Shown: positions 17,854-26,777 of the stretch, piece by piece
Position numbering within the stretch: the first letter of the stretch is position 1
Layout: every line of letters starts with the position of its first letter
Origin: Mesorhizobium loti CJ3sym
Lineage (GTDB): Bacteria > Pseudomonadota > Alphaproteobacteria > Rhizobiales > Rhizobiaceae
Assembly: GCF_000472785.1 (NCBI RefSeq)
Contig: NZ_AXAL01000001.1
Coordinates: 768,798-832,797, forward strand
Direction: 5' to 3'
DNA: 64,000 nucleotides
The notes under the pieces: model-generated
Database searches by the model: none
Seen by the model: the letters and a program-made list of their open reading frames with translations, nothing else
Told to the model about the DNA's origin: nothing
Translations under genes and position numbers: made by a program

Positions 17854-18257
17854 GAAAATGCCTCCCTTGCTGGTTCGTGTGCTGGCACTTCGGCACCAGC
17901 CAAGCCGGCCTCGATCGCGATGTGCTGGCAGACATTGTCGATATCGCGAATGACTTCGTCGTTCCAGAAGCGCAGGATGGTCCAGCCCAGAGTTTCGAGC
18001 CTCGCAGTCCGCGCGGCATCAGACGACGAAACCTCATGAGAAGCGTGCTGGGAGCCATCGAGCTCGACGATCAACTTCCTGTTGGGGCAAGCAAAATCGA
18101 CGATATAGCCCGCGATCGGCATTTGACGTCGAAATGCCAGCCCCATAAGTCGGTGTGCGCGTATCTCATTCCAAAGCTTCAGCTCGGCGTCAGTCATAGC
18201 CCTGCGCATCTTGCGCGTATTGCCGCGATTGACGGGAGATACGCGATGATGGGTCAT
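17850..18257 (-). CDS. DUF559 protein, restriction-endonuclease-like fold
   Basis: A 135-residue protein with the DUF559/Vsr-like pattern: MRRAMTDAELKLWNEIRAHR, LMGLAFRRQMPIAGYIVDFA, KLIVELDGSQH and TARLETLGWTILRFWNDEV. The D and E-x-D in YIVDFACPNRKLIVELDGSQ fit a PD-(D/E)xK nuclease core. The biological role of DUF559 proteins is not established. Start at MTHHRVSPVN; the open frame upstream runs through a palindromic repeat. It leads the five-gene minus-strand set ending in pip. Confidence 0.8.
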   Translation of the reverse strand: MTHHRVSPVNRGNTRKMRRAMTDAELKLWNEIRAHRLMGLAFRRQMPIAGYIVDFACPNRKLIVELDGSQHASHEVSSSDAARTARLETLGWTILRFWNDEVIRDIDNVCQHIAIEAGLAGAEVPAHEPAREAFS

Positions 18258-18262
18258 CGCGA

Positions 18263-18424
18263 GGCGCCCCCCTCTGTCCTGCCGGACATCTCCCCCTCTA
18301 GTGGGGAGATCGGCAGCCCCAGCGACGGCCTCCAATCATATACATTTGCGATTGGCGAAAGCAGAACCGACGTGCAATCTCCCCCCTTGAGGGAGAGATG
18401 CCCGGCAGGGCAGAGGGGGGCGCC
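18263..18424. repeat. pair of RIME-like elements in inverted orientation
   Basis: Left arm 18263-18310 (starts GGCGCCCCCCTCTG) and right arm 18376-18424 (ends GGGGGGCGCC) are inverted copies of the element also seen at 3613-3660. About 65 bases of unrelated sequence lie between the arms. Transcribed, it could form a long stem-loop between the DUF559 gene and the end of cysS. Confidence 0.75.
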
Positions 18425-18435
18425 TGGCACCACCC

Positions 18436-19869
18436 TCACCGCTTCACCTCCCACGTCGTCACACGCTCGCCGGTGGCCGGATCCTTGCCGTCCTTCAACT
18501 GGACACCATGCGCCAAAAGGTCGTCGCGGACGCGGTCGGCTTCGGCCCAGTTCTTGGCAGCGATGAGCGCGAGACGATTGGCGATTGCCTTGGCGACCTT
18601 GTCCTCATCGACCTCCGCCGAGGCGACATCGAAGCCAAGGAACAGGAGCGATGCCTTTAGTGCAGCAGCAGCTTCGTTGCCTTCTTCTGCCTCGCCCGCC
18701 AACTGCGTCAAAACCTGGAAGGCAGCGTAGGTGGCGAGGTCGTCCGACAGCACATCGATGACCTCCGCCGGCAGTTGCCCGGCCACCGGCGCCAGGTCCG
18801 CCGCACGTTTCCATTTGCGCAGCATGTTCTCCGCCTCTTCCAGCTTGCGCACGGAGAAGTCGATCGGCTCGCGGTAGTGCGTCATCAGCATCGCCAGCCG
18901 CAGCACATCGCCCGGCCACCGGCGGCCGCCAAAGGTCTCGGTCTCCAGCAGCTCGTGGATCGAATAGAAATTGCCGAGGCTCTTCGACATCTTCTGCCCT
19001 TCGACCTGCAGGAAGCCATTGTGCATCCAGACATTGGCCATGACTGATGTGCCGTGGGCGCAGCGCGACTGGGCGATCTCGTTCTCATGATGCGGGAAGA
19101 TCAGGTCCAGACCGCCGCCATGGATGTCGAACACCTCGCCGAGATAGGCGGCCGACATCGCCGAGCACTCGATGTGCCAGCCCGGCCGGCCCCTGCCCCA
19201 CGGCGAATTCCAGCCGGGCTCTTCCGGCGACGACAGTTTCCACAGCACGAAGTCGCCGGGGTTTTTCTTGTGGGCGTCGACGGCGATGCGGGCGCCGGCC
19301 TGCTGCTCGTCGAGATTGCGCTTCGACAATTGCCCATAGTCCGGCATGGATACCGTGTCGAACAGCACTTCCCCTGCCGCGACATAGGCATGGCCGCGTT
19401 CGATCAGGCTTCGAATCAAGGTGATCATGTCGGCCTTGCCGTCGGCGCGGGGCTCGACGAATTCCGTGGCGCGCGGTTCGACCGTCGGCTCCAGACAACC
19501 GAGCGTGGCGACATCCCTGTGGAACTGGTCGGCGGTCTTTTCGGTCACCCGCCGGATCGCTTCGTTGAGCGAAAGCGTCCCCGAAGCGATCTCGCCACCG
19601 AAATCACGCAGGGCGCGCGCGTTGATCTTGTCGTCGACGTCGGTGATGTTGCGCACATAGGTAACATGCGTCTGCCCATAGAGATGACGCAGCAGGCGAA
19701 ACAGCACGTCGAAGACGATCACCGGCCTGGCGTTGCCGATATGGGCGAAGTCGTAGACGGTCGGGCCGCAGACATACATGCGGACATTCTGCGCATCGAT
19801 GGGAACGAAATCCTCTTTCGTGCGCGTCAGCGTGTTGTAGAGGCGCAGGCCTTGCGATGCGTCGAACAT
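18436..19869 (-). CDS. cysS: cysteine-tRNA ligase
   Basis: Charges tRNA-Cys. The 477-residue class I synthetase has the HIGH-type motif HIGN at residues 43-46 and KMSKS in [10 protein letters not shown]. Zinc ligands are C34 (YVCGPTVYD), the Cys of HIECSAM, and the [11 protein letters not shown] block. The C-terminal helical domain ends with [18 protein letters not shown]. Length and order are normal. Confidence 0.97.
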   Translation of the reverse strand: MFDASQGLRLYNTLTRTKEDFVPIDAQNVRMYVCGPTVYDFAHIGNARPVIVFDVLFRLLRHLYGQTHVTYVRNITDVDDKINARALRDFGGEIASGTLSLNEAIRRVTEKTADQFHRDVATLGCLEPTVEPRATEFVEPRADGKADMITLIRSLIERGHAYVAAGEVLFDTVSMPDYGQLSKRNLDEQQAGARIAVDAHKKNPGDFVLWKLSSPEEPGWNSPWGRGRPGWHIECSAMSAAYLGEVFDIHGGGLDLIFPHHENEIAQSRCAHGTSVMANVWMHNGFLQVEGQKMSKSLGNFYSIHELLETETFGGRRWPGDVLRLAMLMTHYREPIDFSVRKLEEAENMLRKWKRAADLAPVAGQLPAEVIDVLSDDLATYAAFQVLTQLAGEAEEGNEAAAALKASLLFLGFDVASAEVDEDKVAKAIANRLALIAAKNWAEADRVRDDLLAHGVQLKDGKDPATGERVTTWEVKR

Positions 19870-20281
19870 TCCATGCTTTCCCGGTTCAGAACTCTATCTG
19901 GATGGAGCCAAGCCGCGCCGAGGCGCATCCGGACTCCAGCCTGCTGGCCGGGGCGTTTGTCCAATCTGGGGAAAGATGAGGCGAAAACGTCCGGTCCAGC
20001 GCGAGGCTAGCCAATAATGCAAATGCCACAAATGGCGAAAGACGTTTTCATGGGCGGCTTTATCGCCTTGGCCAGTGTTGCCGTCAAGCCGCTGATCCCA
20101 GGAAAAACATCGCCGAGACTGGCAAACCCGTCGCTCGATCACACGGAATCAGTCAGTGAAACATTTTATTAAACATGTCGGCACAGTCATGAAACATTCG
20201 CCGGCTAGATCACCAAGCGTCACGATTTGGTCGGAATCAGCCATCAAACGCAAACACGAAAACGTTACCAGGGAAGAGAAT
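19870..20281. other. gene-free stretch upstream of cysS
   Basis: No convincing coding frame. It should contain the cysS promoter on the minus strand. Near the right side TGAAACATT occurs twice in direct orientation (20157-20165 and 20190-20198), with a further AAACAT between; these may belong to the promoter of the small gene at 20282. Confidence 0.5.
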
Positions 20282-20437
20282 ATGTCTCGAAGCAAGCAGG
20301 AAGCCAACCGCGCCAAGCAACCGGCGCTGGCCAACCACTATCGCGCAATCGGCCCCGCCGCGATCGTCGCTGCCCTTCTTCACACCGCGAAGAAGAAGAA
20401 GCCGGCACCCAAGATCGTATCGCCCCGCGCTGCCTGA
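20282..20437 (+). CDS. small basic hypothetical protein
   Basis: A 51-residue open frame beginning MSRSKQEANRAKQPALANHY and ending in a Lys-rich stretch (TAKKKKPAPKIVSPRAA). A purine-rich GGGAAGAGA precedes the ATG. It has a short mildly hydrophobic middle (AIGPAAIVAALLH). I recognise no domain. It is transcribed away from cysS and convergent with the SRAP gene. Confidence 0.5.
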   Translation: MSRSKQEANRAKQPALANHYRAIGPAAIVAALLHTAKKKKPAPKIVSPRAA

Positions 20438-20520
20438 AGCGATGCGCGACCGGCGCCAACGGCGCCGGGCATGAGGCGCTCATCCACGCCTCCAGATAAC
20501 AGCTTCAGTCTTTTGCTGAG

Positions 20521-20562
20521 CATGATCTTTCCCGAAAACCGGGGCCACTTTTCGGGATCATG
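20521..20562. repeat. dispersed palindrome, GGGATCATG variant
   Basis: CATGATCTTTCCCGAAAACC through CACTTTTCGGGATCATG, an interrupted palindrome just before the SRAP gene end. A second copy of this variant is at 49142-49182. It shares its CGAAAACCGG...CACTTTT core with the four-copy GACATGC variant elsewhere in the window. Confidence 0.75.
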
Positions 20563-20564
20563 CC

Positions 20565-21326
20565 CTAAAACAAAGTCATCTGACTGTCGTCCGCGCCGGG
20601 CTTCTGGCGCTTGACCTTCTCGGGCTCCGGCCCGATCTCGCCCTTTTCTTGAATCTCCGGTCCAGTGTTGGCGACCTTGTTGACGAGGTCGGACACGGGG
20701 ATAGCCACGAAGAAATCGCGTTGTGCCGGCCGCAGCAGGTCGGCGACATCGCGCGGCTCGAGCGTACGGCAATCCAGCCAGCGGGCGAAATCCCTGGGAT
20801 TGATCACCACCGGCATCCGGCCATGGATATAGGCGATGTCGGCATTGGCGTTGACCGTCAGGATCGCGCCGGTGTCCATTTCCGAGCCGCCCGGCTCGGC
20901 ATAGGTCTCGATCAGGCCGGCAAAGGCGACCAACCCGCCATGCCTGGGTCGGATCCAATAGGGTTGCCCCTTCTTGCCCCCTGTCTGCCGCCATTCATAG
21001 AAACCTGACGCCGGCACCAACGCACGGCGATGGCGCATGGCAGCCTTGAACGAGGCCTTTTCGATCGCACCTTCCGAACGCGCATTGAACAGCAGCGGAA
21101 ATTCCCTGGTATCCTTGACCCAGGCGGGAATGAGCCCCCAGCGCACCAGCATCGGCTGCCGGTCCGGCAAATTGGAACCCGGCGCCCGCGGAACGCCGGC
21201 GGTCACCATCAACACCGGCTGCGTCGGCGCAATGTTGTAGCGTGCCGGGAAATCCTCCAGCTCGGCCAACCCCAGCAAGGCGGCCGTCTGATCCGGCGTG
21301 GCGGTCAAGGCAAAGCGTCCGCACAT
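20565..21326 (-). CDS. SRAP-domain abasic-site protein (YedK/HMCES family)
   Basis: Forms a covalent link to abasic sites in single-stranded DNA through its N-terminal Cys, shielding them during replication. The 253-residue protein begins MCGRFALTATP, so Cys2 is exposed after Met removal; the other conserved residues are Asn81 (LLFNARSEG), Glu111 (ASGFYEW) and His168 (IHGRMPVV). A Lys/Glu-rich tail ends the protein. No damage-inducible operator was recognised upstream. Confidence 0.93.
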   Translation of the reverse strand: MCGRFALTATPDQTAALLGLAELEDFPARYNIAPTQPVLMVTAGVPRAPGSNLPDRQPMLVRWGLIPAWVKDTREFPLLFNARSEGAIEKASFKAAMRHRRALVPASGFYEWRQTGGKKGQPYWIRPRHGGLVAFAGLIETYAEPGGSEMDTGAILTVNANADIAYIHGRMPVVINPRDFARWLDCRTLEPRDVADLLRPAQRDFFVAIPVSDLVNKVANTGPEIQEKGEIGPEPEKVKRQKPGADDSQMTLF

Positions 21327-21454
21327 GATCGATTGTGCCCTTCGAACAATTCGGGTTGAAAGTGGCGATCGAACTGGCGTTGCGCAACCGCTAAAGCTTC
21401 ACCATGCTGCGTGGTCCACAATAGACCTGCCTCCAATGAACTGATCGAGAACGG

Positions 21455-21889
21455 ATGAACGCCGCACGCAAGACACTTCCGGCAGTTTCTGTCGCCGTGG
21501 TGCGTGGCGACACCGTGCTGCTGGTCAAGCGGGCACGGCAGCCCTCACAGGGGCTCTACGCCTTTCCGGGCGGCAAGGTCGAGGCCGACGAGACATTGGA
21601 GGATGCCGCGAAGCGCGAACTGCTGGAGGAGACCGGTTTGCGTGCCACCGACTTTCGCCCGCTTCGGGAAATCCATATCGACGGCAGGGACGACAACCAC
21701 CCGGTCGATTACCGCCTGACGGTGTTCGGCGCCGCCTATGCCGGCGGCGAGGCCGTGGCCAGCGACGATGCCGAGACAGCCGCCTTCTATACGCTCGGCG
21801 AGATGGCCGCGCTGCCGCTTGCCGGTTCGGTGTTCGCGGTCGCCGAAGAACTCCTCGGTCCGCATTCAAACACCCTGACCCGGCCCTGA
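21455..21889 (+). CDS. Nudix hydrolase
   Basis: A 144-residue single-domain enzyme that hydrolyses nucleoside-diphosphate-linked compounds. The complete Nudix box is present from Gly to Leu in GGKVEADETLEDAAKRELLE followed by ETGL, with the RELLEE catalytic core. AVVRGDTVLLVKRARQPSQG and LYAFPGG precede it. The substrate is not predictable; the NDP-sugar or MutT-like group are options. Confidence 0.92.
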   Translation: MNAARKTLPAVSVAVVRGDTVLLVKRARQPSQGLYAFPGGKVEADETLEDAAKRELLEETGLRATDFRPLREIHIDGRDDNHPVDYRLTVFGAAYAGGEAVASDDAETAAFYTLGEMAALPLAGSVFAVAEELLGPHSNTLTRP

Positions 21890-21972
21890 AAATCGCCTTG
21901 CAGGCGACAAATTGTTTCGCCACAAAGGCTTACATTATCTGGCCGGCCATAACGGCCTAGGCAGAGAAGCCT

Positions 21973-22350
21973 ATGAACCGTCCGTCGATATTCCTCGCCC
22001 TTTGTCTCGCCGTCAGCACGGCCGCGTCGGCGCGGCCTGCGTTCAGCGCCGAGTCGCCGTTCGAGCCGGGGCTGATGCGGCTGGCAGAGGTTCTGGGGTC
22101 GCTGCATTTCCTGCGCAATCTGTGCGGCGAGAAGGGCGATCAGTGGCGTGGCGAGATGGAGAAACTGCTCGATTCGGAAAATCCGGACCCGGACCGGCGT
22201 GCCCGTTTCATCGCCAGCTTCAATCGCGGCTACCGCTCCTTCGGCGGCACCTATACCCAATGCACCGCTTCTGCCACCGAAGCCATCAGCCGTTACATGA
22301 AGGAAGGCGAGACGCTGTCGCGCGATATCGCCTCGCGCTACGGCAACTAG
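21973..22350 (+). CDS. TIGR02301-family secreted protein
   Basis: A 125-residue protein with a signal peptide (MNRPSIFLALCLAVSTAASA) and the conserved alphaproteobacterial block LAEVLGSLHFLRNLCGEKGD, RARFIASFNRGYRSFGGTY and CTASATEAISRYM. Two cysteines may form a disulfide in the periplasm. I recognise the family (TIGR02301) but its function is not known to me. Confidence 0.8.
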   Translation: MNRPSIFLALCLAVSTAASARPAFSAESPFEPGLMRLAEVLGSLHFLRNLCGEKGDQWRGEMEKLLDSENPDPDRRARFIASFNRGYRSFGGTYTQCTASATEAISRYMKEGETLSRDIASRYGN

Positions 22351-22700
22351 GCATCCGCCAACAGATATCCAGATCTGCGCCACCCGCGACAGACATATCC
22401 TGCTTGTGCCGGGCGATTTCTTGGTGCAATCCTGATGTGGCACTTCTGCAACAGTATTAACGAAACGTTACCGTGCAGATGCAGAATTAACTCAAACTGA
22501 AGGTTTTCGCCCCGCAGGCCGGTCTTATCGGCTAAAGTTTGAGCTGAATTGAATGGAGCTTCGCCAAGCGCAGCCGGCTTTTGTAAAGAACGATCAAAAA
22601 AATGTCGTATTTACAAATACTTACTTGAGGCTGCGTGTAAACGGAACAAATCAAGCCTGATCCGCTGATGGATCGCCGCTTGAAAGGGTGGACATCGCTT
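22351..22700. other. gene-free stretch with AT-rich part
   Basis: No supported gene. The right half is AT-rich for this genome and holds a perfect palindrome GTATTTACAAATAC at 22607-22620, and TTAA-N7-TTAC at 22457-22471. It presumably carries the promoter for the small gene at 22701. Confidence 0.5.
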
Positions 22701-22958
22701 ATGGAACATGCTGCCAACGACATCGACGCGCTGGTACGGGAAGAAAAACGCCTGACGGCGGTGGAGAGCCACAGCGAAGCTTGGGCTGAAGGGCTTTCGG
22801 CCGGCATCGAGCCCGAGATCATTGCCGAGGCGGCGCTCGAGACCGCGTTTGGCGAAATGTTGCGCGCCAATGGCGAGACATCGGCCCTTGCCCTGCTCGA
22901 CCGCATGCGTGAAAAGGTGATTGGTGGTGCCTTCGACCCCGAGCGGCTGCGGCATTGA
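22701..22958 (+). CDS. small acidic hypothetical protein
   Basis: An 85-residue, largely helical protein (MEHAANDIDALVREEKRLTA; AWAEGLSAGIEPEIIAEAAL; MLRANGETSALALLDRMREK). I know no named domain; it may be one of the short conserved proteins of rhizobia. ATG 22701 is chosen over ATG 22668 because GGGTGG lies near the former. A secreted-protein gene follows about 70 bases later. Confidence 0.55.
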   Translation: MEHAANDIDALVREEKRLTAVESHSEAWAEGLSAGIEPEIIAEAALETAFGEMLRANGETSALALLDRMREKVIGGAFDPERLRH

Positions 22959-23028
22959 ACCGATATCCGGTTCTTTGACGATCCAGTGCCGTTCGGGCAT
23001 CATGCCCGTGAGCAAGGAGATACGGGCA

Positions 23029-23808
23029 GTGAATTATCCGATGTCAGGCGGGCCGAAGGGCCTAGTCCTCTACATCCGCCTCGCCGCTTGCTGCGCGGCA
23101 ATTGCCTTGCTGACGTGCCTTGCCAGTAGCCCTGCCTATGCGCTGAGCGAGATCAAGCGCGAAGAGCTTCCAGCTCCCGTCACGCCATCCACGAATAACG
23201 AAGCGCCGGGAACCTCGATTCCCATGCCTGCCCCGGTGGGCAGGCCGCCCTCGACCAGCCAGCCGGCTGCGCCGGACGCCGAGCCCGAAGGTCCATCGGA
23301 CAGCGGCAGCAACAGGCCGCGCGTCGATCCGGAGACGCCCCCGCCAGAGGTTGTCTACGACCTTGGCAAGCTGCCCGAGCCCGTGCGGCGCATGCATGAT
23401 TTGATCATCGAAGCCTGCAAAAGCGGGGACATCGAAAAACTCAGGCCCTTGATCGGCAAGGGCGACAGCATGACCCAGCTGTCGCTGAGCGACATTGACG
23501 GCGATGCCATCACCTTCCTCAAGGGGCTCTCAGGCGATCCTGACGGCCAGGAAATCCTGGCCATTCTGGAAGAGGTGCTCAGTGCCGGTTATGTCCATGT
23601 CGACGCCGGGACGCCGCAGGAGCTCTATGTCTGGCCGTATTTCTTCGCGCTGCCGCTGGACAAGCTCGACGCCAAGCAGCGCGTCGAGCTGTTCAAGATC
23701 GTCACTGCCGGCGATTTCGACGACATGAAGCAGTTCGGCGCCTATATTTTCTACCGTGTCGGCATCACGCCCGCCGGGCAGTGGACCTTTTTTGTCGCCG
23801 GGGATTGA
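23029..23808 (+). CDS. secreted protein of unknown function with Pro-rich linker
   Basis: A 259-residue predicted periplasmic protein. The GTG start at 23029 has AAGGAGA 8 bases upstream (23014-23020); an ATG at 23002 lacks one. Signal peptide about residues 1-38, cleavage after SSPAYA. Residues about 45-105 are a Pro/Ser/Ala-rich linker, followed by a conserved-looking domain (LPEPVRRMHDLIIEACKSGD, IEKLRPLIGKGDSMTQLSLS, then YVHVDAGTPQELYVWPYF and FFVAGD at the end). The last part resembles domains found fused to anchors in alphaproteobacteria, but I cannot name it. Confidence 0.65.
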   Translation: MNYPMSGGPKGLVLYIRLAACCAAIALLTCLASSPAYALSEIKREELPAPVTPSTNNEAPGTSIPMPAPVGRPPSTSQPAAPDAEPEGPSDSGSNRPRVDPETPPPEVVYDLGKLPEPVRRMHDLIIEACKSGDIEKLRPLIGKGDSMTQLSLSDIDGDAITFLKGLSGDPDGQEILAILEEVLSAGYVHVDAGTPQELYVWPYFFALPLDKLDAKQRVELFKIVTAGDFDDMKQFGAYIFYRVGITPAGQWTFFVAGD

Positions 23809-23838
23809 GCAGCCCTCCTCAAAGGAGAGCAAGGAAGG

Positions 23839-25170
23839 CTAGGCGGACAGCGCCTCGGAAAACTCGACCGCCCTGCCCTGACTTGGCGTCACGATCTCGC
23901 CTTCCCACATGACGCGGCGGCCGCGAATCACGGTGCCAACCGGCCAACCGGTGACTTGCTTGCCATCATAGGGCGTCCAACCTGCCTTCGAGCCGGCCTG
24001 CGCATTGGTGATGGTCTCGCGCCGCTTCATGTCGACAATGGTAAAGTCGGCATCGTAGCCGGCGGCGATGCGGCCTTTTCTGGCCATGCCAAAAATGCGC
24101 TGCGGGCCGTGGCTGGAGAGATCGACAAAGCGCTGCAGGGTGAGCCGCCCCGCATTGACGTGGTCGAGCATGATCGGCACCAGCGTCTGCACGCCGGTCA
24201 TACCCGAGGGCGAGGCCGGATAGGGTTTTGCCTTCTCGGCCAGCGTGTGCGGCGCGTGATCGGAGCCGAGCACGTCGACGATGCCTTGCGCAATGCCATG
24301 CCAGACGCCGTCGCGATGGCGGGGGGCACGCACCGGCGGGTTCATCTGGATCAGCGTGCCGAGCCTGGGATAGTCGTCGGCACTCAGCGTCAGATGGTGC
24401 GGCGTCGCCTCGCAGGTCGCGACATCCTTGTGCTGTTCGAGGAGCAAGATTTCCTCGGCGGTCGAGATGTGCAGGACGTGGATGCGGGCGCGGGTCTGTC
24501 TGGCGATGCGAACCAGCCGTTCAGTGCATCGCAAGGCAGCGATTTCGTCACGCCAGACCGGATGCGATGACGGATCGCCTTCGACACGCTCGCCAAGGCG
24601 CTCGCGCAGGCGAAACTCGTCTTCCGAATGAAAGGCGGCACGGCGGCGGGTGTTTCGCAGGATCGAGGCGACGCCTTCGTCATCCTCGACCAGCAAATCG
24701 CCGGTGGACGAACCCATGAAAACCTTGATACCGGCAGCGCCCGGCAACCGTTCGAGTTCGCCGACATCCCTGGCGTTGTCGCGGGTACCACCGACCCAGA
24801 ACGCGAAATCGCAATGCATGCGGCTGCTGCCACGCCGAACCTTGTCGGCAAGCGTTGTCTCGCTGGTGGTCAACGGGTTGGTGTTGGGCATCTCGAACAC
24901 GGCGGTGACGCCGCCAAGCACCGCTGCCCGCGAGCCCGTTTCCAGATCTTCCTTGTGCTCCAGTCCCGGTTCGCGAAAATGCACCTGGCTGTCGACGACA
25001 CCCGGCAGGATGTGCAGGCCGCGGCAGTCGATCGTCTCGCCGGCCGAGGCCTGGCGGAGATCGCCTATTGCCGCGATACGCCCGTCCCTGACACCGATGT
25101 CGCGGGCACCTTCGCCGTCATGATTGACCACAATGCCGCCTGTCAGGATGAGGTCGTAGGTCATGGCCAT
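23839..25170 (-). CDS. dihydroorotase-type cyclic amidohydrolase
   Basis: A 443-residue amidohydrolase of the dihydroorotase/hydantoinase superfamily, most like class I dihydroorotases of pyrimidine synthesis. Metal ligands appear in VDSQVHFREPG (HxH replaced by QVHFR as in some family members), the carboxylated-lysine region AGIKVFMGSS, FHSEDEF, HVLHIST and GSDHAPH. VFEMPNTNP and HLTLSADDY support dihydroorotase over allantoinase. Start between ATG 25170 and ATG 25164. Many rhizobia carry two such genes, so whether this is the main PyrC is unclear. Confidence 0.8.
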   Translation of the reverse strand: MAMTYDLILTGGIVVNHDGEGARDIGVRDGRIAAIGDLRQASAGETIDCRGLHILPGVVDSQVHFREPGLEHKEDLETGSRAAVLGGVTAVFEMPNTNPLTTSETTLADKVRRGSSRMHCDFAFWVGGTRDNARDVGELERLPGAAGIKVFMGSSTGDLLVEDDEGVASILRNTRRRAAFHSEDEFRLRERLGERVEGDPSSHPVWRDEIAALRCTERLVRIARQTRARIHVLHISTAEEILLLEQHKDVATCEATPHHLTLSADDYPRLGTLIQMNPPVRAPRHRDGVWHGIAQGIVDVLGSDHAPHTLAEKAKPYPASPSGMTGVQTLVPIMLDHVNAGRLTLQRFVDLSSHGPQRIFGMARKGRIAAGYDADFTIVDMKRRETITNAQAGSKAGWTPYDGKQVTGWPVGTVIRGRRVMWEGEIVTPSQGRAVEFSEALSA

Positions 25171-25245
25171 GCTCTCTTGCGGGGGGAGTGTCAGCGGCTT
25201 ACGTAATGACCAACCGTTTTGCAAGATCAGGCTTTTATCCGTGCC

Positions 25246-26106
25246 ATGCCCTTTGCCCTGCTGAAAGACCGCGCGCTCATCTCCGTCTCAGGCCCGGATG
25301 CCGAGCACTTTCTGCAAAACATCCTGACCACCGATCTCGACGCGCTGACCGCCGGCGAGGCCAAGCCCGGCGCGCTGCTGGCGCCGCAAGGCAAGATCAT
25401 GTTCGACTTCCTGATCTCGCGTGCCAGTGAAACCGACCTCCGGCTCGAATGCCGAGCCGACATTGCGGATGATTTCGTTCGCCGGCTGATGCTCTACAAG
25501 CTGCGCGCCAAGGTCGAGATTGCCAAGTCGGAACAGGCGCTTGTCACCCTTGCGTGGGGAAAAGAGTCAATCGCCTCAAAAAGTGATTCAATTGCGGTTG
25601 CCGACAGGCGCTTTGCCAATGAAAGCGTTACGCGCTCCTATGCCGGCACCGCAGATACCGGCGACGTCGCCGCGTGGCAGGCCTTGCGCATCGCCAACGG
25701 CATTGCCGAAAGCGGCGCCGACTATGCATTGGGCGATGCCTTCCCACATGACGTGCTGCTCGACGAGACGGGCGGTGTCGGGTTCAGGAAGGGCTGCTAT
25801 GTCGGGCAGGAGGTCGTCTCGCGCATGCAGCATCGCGGCACGGCCAGGCGGCGCGTGCTGATTGTCCAGGCAGAGCTTGCCCTGCCCGCTTCGGGCACCG
25901 AGCTTACGGTCGAGGGACGGCCGGTCGGTACGCTCGGCTCGATCGCCGGAGCTACCGGACTTGCCATTGCCCGCATCGACAGGGTCAAGGCAGCGCTCGA
26001 CGCCGGCCAGCCGATCCTGGCGGCCGACGTACCCGTGACCGTGGCCATTCCTGCCTGGGCCAAATTCGGATTTCCTCAGGAAGCCGTCAGCGCGGAGGAA
26101 GCCTGA
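25246..26106 (+). CDS. YgfZ/GcvT-domain folate-binding protein
   Basis: A 286-residue tetrahydrofolate-binding protein involved in maintenance of certain iron-sulfur enzymes (bacterial relative of IBA57). The diagnostic KGCYVGQEVVSRM signature is intact, and the N-terminal LKDRALISVSGPDAEHFLQN block, then LTTDLDAL, is typical. Its last base overlaps the first of the HD-domain gene, so the pair is translationally linked. The start ATG 25246 lacks a strong ribosome site; ORF extension to 25219 is possible. Confidence 0.9.
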   Translation: MPFALLKDRALISVSGPDAEHFLQNILTTDLDALTAGEAKPGALLAPQGKIMFDFLISRASETDLRLECRADIADDFVRRLMLYKLRAKVEIAKSEQALVTLAWGKESIASKSDSIAVADRRFANESVTRSYAGTADTGDVAAWQALRIANGIAESGADYALGDAFPHDVLLDETGGVGFRKGCYVGQEVVSRMQHRGTARRRVLIVQAELALPASGTELTVEGRPVGTLGSIAGATGLAIARIDRVKAALDAGQPILAADVPVTVAIPAWAKFGFPQEAVSAEEA

Positions 26107-26741
26107 TGGCGGCGGATCGTACCGGCGCGCCGCCACGCGCCTGGCAACGCATGCTGTCCGGCCGTCGGCTAGATTTGCTCGACCCCTCGCCGCTCGACAT
26201 CGAGATTTCGGACATTGCCCATGGGCTGGCCCGCGTCGCGCGCTGGAATGGCCAGACCAGCGGCGAGCATGCGTTTTCGGTCGCCCAGCATTCGCTGCTG
26301 GTCGAGTCGCTGTTCAACGACCTGGTACCCCGGGCTTCGGCCGCTGACCGGCTGTCGGCGCTGCTGCACGATGCGCCTGAATATGTCATCGGCGACATGA
26401 TCTCGCCGTTCAAATCGGTGATGGGCGGCAGTTACAAGGACTGCGAATTGCGCCTTCAGCGCGCGATCCATTTGCGCTTCTCGCTGTCTCCCGAACCGGC
26501 TGCGGCGTTGCGCAGGGATATCAAGCGCGCCGACCAGATCGCCGCCTATTTCGAGGCAACGCTGCTTGCCGGCTTCTCGACCGCCGAGGCGACCGAATTC
26601 TTCGGCCGCCCGCGCGGTTTTTCCGCTGAGCGCTTCGACTTCACGCCACGCTCGGTAACCTGGGCGCAGAATGCGTTCCTGAAGCGATTTTCGGCGATCG
26701 AGAAGTCGCGGCACCAGGTTTCGACGCCGGCGGTTGGGTAG
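26106..26741 (+). CDS. HD-domain phosphohydrolase (YfbR-like)
   Basis: A 211-residue HD-superfamily hydrolase resembling YfbR-type 5'-nucleotidases. Metal ligands fit SGEHAFSVAQHSLLVESLF (first His), LSALLHDAPEYVIGDM (HD) and the later IKRADQIAAYFEA (Asp). Begins with an Arg-rich segment TGAPPRAWQRMLSGRRLDLL. It directly overlaps ygfZ by one base (TGATG type). Substrate unknown; deoxynucleoside monophosphates are the family guess. Confidence 0.85.
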   Translation: MAADRTGAPPRAWQRMLSGRRLDLLDPSPLDIEISDIAHGLARVARWNGQTSGEHAFSVAQHSLLVESLFNDLVPRASAADRLSALLHDAPEYVIGDMISPFKSVMGGSYKDCELRLQRAIHLRFSLSPEPAAALRRDIKRADQIAAYFEATLLAGFSTAEATEFFGRPRGFSAERFDFTPRSVTWAQNAFLKRFSAIEKSRHQVSTPAVG

Positions 26742-26777
26742 AAAAACGCTAAATTAACCGGAAACGTCAACAGTGCG

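Noticed and set aside
22457..22471. CtrA-type site TTAA-N7-TTAC
   Set aside because: One mismatch to TTAA-N7-TTAA, a short motif expected by chance, and no cell-cycle gene follows.
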